DNA of 14,865 bases from NCBI GenBank assembly GCA_036274645.1, contig DASUFH010000020.1, positions 1 to 14,865 of the forward strand. The letters are read 5' to 3'. Numbering within the stretch: the first letter of the stretch is position 1; the number at the start of each line of letters is the position of its first letter. The notes beneath the pieces are model-generated. The model was not told where the DNA came from. It saw only the letters and a program-made list of their open reading frames with translations, and made no database searches. A program made the translations under genes and the position numbers. Positions 13,799 through 14,865 of this stretch are shown here, one piece after another. The stretch is from DASUFH01 sp036274645. GTDB lineage: Bacteria; Acidobacteriota; Terriglobia; 20CM-2-55-15.

Positions 13799-14827
13799 AT
13801 GAGATTTGCAATCGTGCTTGGTCTGTTGGCGCCATTCGCTGTCGTGGCGCAAGTTCCGCGCGGTCAGCCGGCGCCTCCGTGTGTTGCCGGCCAGCCTTTC
13901 GTATGTGGCCAGTCGGCGCCGGAGGATCTGGTGCTCGTGCCCGGAGGCCAATGGGTGGTTGCGACCGCCTACACCGCGCAGAACGGCGGCCTTCGCGTCA
14001 TCAACGTCAAGGATCGGACCAGTACGACGCCATACCCGGCGGCGACCGCAAAAGAGAACCTGGACAAGAAAACCTATGACACCTGTCCCGGGCCGCCCGA
14101 CGCGGCGCAGAAGGCCAGTTTTCAGACTCACGGCATCGCTCTTCGTCCGGGCCGGAACGATGTCCATACGCTGTATGTCGTTCATCACGGCCAGCGCGAG
14201 TCCGTTGAGGTCTTCGAGATCGACGCGAAAGCGAAACCGCCGGCGTTGACGTGGGTGGGCTGCGTCGTGGCGCCCGATCCGATCGGCCTGAACGAAGTTG
14301 TTCCGCTTCCCGACGGCGGATTCATCGGGACGGACTTCCTGGCCCGAGGCGATTCCGGCGCCCGCGCGCGGATGACCGCGGGGGAAGTGAACGGCGCGTT
14401 GTGGGAATGGCATAGCGGCAAGGGCTGGCAGAAGATTCCCGGCAGTGAAACCTCCGGCGCCAATGGCCTGGAAGTTTCCAAAGACGGGAAGTGGGTTTAT
14501 GTTGCCGCGTGGGGCAATCAATCGTTCTTCCGGTTGTCCCTCGGCCAGACGCCGGTCAAGCGCGACGACGTCAAGCTGGATTTCCGGGCCGACAACATCC
14601 GGTGGGCGCCCGACGGCACGCTTTACGTGACGGGGCAGGGTGGCTCGGGACAGACGCAGACGACGAACATCGTGAAGATCGACCCGAATTCGCTCAAGGT
14701 GACGGAAGTCCGCAAGGAGACCAACTCCGCGGCGTTCGGCTCAGGCACCGTGACCCTCGAGATCGGTAAGGAACTCTGGGTCGGATCGTATCGCGGCGAC
14801 CGGATCGCGATATTCCCGGTCCGGTAA
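13799..14827 (+). CDS. Exported paraoxonase (PON)-like calcium-dependent six-bladed propeller
   Basis: This 342-residue protein has a signal peptide (about 1-17, FAVVA|QVP) followed by a propeller domain that aligns with animal PON1. Counterparts of the PON1 calcium ligands are E42 and D43 (APEDLVLVPGG; PON1 E53/D54), N165 (LNEVVPLPDG; N168), N222 (GANGLEVSKDG; N224), D265 and N266 (RADNIRWAPDG; D269/N270). The catalytic dyad H115/H134 of PON1 corresponds to H111 (THGIAL) and H130 (VVHH), with the same 19-residue spacing. D179 (GTDF) matches PON1 D183. Lactonase or arylesterase activity in the periplasm is therefore plausible; the substrate is unknown. The PON1 disulfide is not conserved. ATG 13799 follows AAGGAG by 5 nt; upstream in-frame codons lie in the repeat element and are not coding. 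It may be monocistronic or read from the ankyrin operon. Confidence 0.85.
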   Translation: MRFAIVLGLLAPFAVVAQVPRGQPAPPCVAGQPFVCGQSAPEDLVLVPGGQWVVATAYTAQNGGLRVINVKDRTSTTPYPAATAKENLDKKTYDTCPGPPDAAQKASFQTHGIALRPGRNDVHTLYVVHHGQRESVEVFEIDAKAKPPALTWVGCVVAPDPIGLNEVVPLPDGGFIGTDFLARGDSGARARMTAGEVNGALWEWHSGKGWQKIPGSETSGANGLEVSKDGKWVYVAAWGNQSFFRLSLGQTPVKRDDVKLDFRADNIRWAPDGTLYVTGQGGSGQTQTTNIVKIDPNSLKVTEVRKETNSAAFGSGTVTLEIGKELWVGSYRGDRIAIFPVR

Positions 14828-14843
14828 GAAGCGACCTTGCCCG

Positions 14844-14865
14844 TCTGCTTGTAGGGGCGGTCTAT
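14844..14865 (+). repeat. GGGCGGTC-type palindromic repeat, cut by window end
   Basis: Bases 14844-14865 match the reverse complement of 8362-8383 at 21 of 22 positions, and the hairpin's second arm would lie just beyond the window. It begins 16 nt after the stop of the PON-like gene. Confidence 0.8.

Overview
The window looks like chromosomal DNA from a GC-rich, Gram-negative soil or environmental bacterium, most plausibly an Acidobacteriota member (Bryobacter/Solibacter or Vicinamibacteria type). This assignment is an inference from gene families: a multi-domain PSD1-type cytochrome (DUF1587/1595/1592/1588/1585) paired with a Tat-exported DUF1552 protein and an ankyrin protein, DUF6152, carboxypeptidase-regulatory-like secreted proteins, and many short palindromic intergenic repeats. 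No rRNA, tRNA, CRISPR or transposase gene is visible.

Layout. 1-322: the C-terminal end of a first DUF1552 protein, cut by the window edge. 360-1064: a VapBC toxin-antitoxin operon whose promoter predicts a leaderless mRNA and overlaps a perfect 14-bp palindrome. 1124-3808 (minus strand): a three-gene operon of exported proteins in which two paralogous, unnamed secreted proteins flank a DUF6152 protein; it ends in an intrinsic terminator. 3809-3961: divergent promoter region. 3962-5032: an exported B3-like metallo-beta-lactamase-fold hydrolase with a long Gly/Ala/Arg/Pro linker. 5224-5991: a papain-like (C1) cysteine peptidase. 6352-6657 (minus): a conserved-looking small protein of unknown function with its own promoter. 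6946-8130: an exported protein built of beta-sandwich carboxypeptidase-regulatory-like domains. 8138-8350 (minus): a start-less coiled-coil gene remnant next to a palindromic repeat. 8501-13623: a tightly coupled operon (PSD1-type c-type cytochrome, DUF1552, ankyrin-repeat protein) in which both gene junctions overlap by exactly 14 nt. 13799-14827: an exported paraoxonase-like six-bladed propeller that keeps the calcium ligands and the His dyad of animal PON1.

How the genes may work together. Almost every protein carries an export signal, so the window encodes envelope or secreted functions. The cytochrome/DUF1552/ankyrin operon is probably one periplasmic system. The exported hydrolases (MBL fold, PON-like) suggest use or detoxification of small organic substrates, but no substrate can be read from the sequence. 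Three families of intergenic palindromic repeats recur: the GGGCGGTC-type element near 1124, 8354 and 14844; the CCCGCGC-type element at 5046 and 6209; and a 124-bp multi-hairpin element at 13637-13760. They sit mostly at gene ends.
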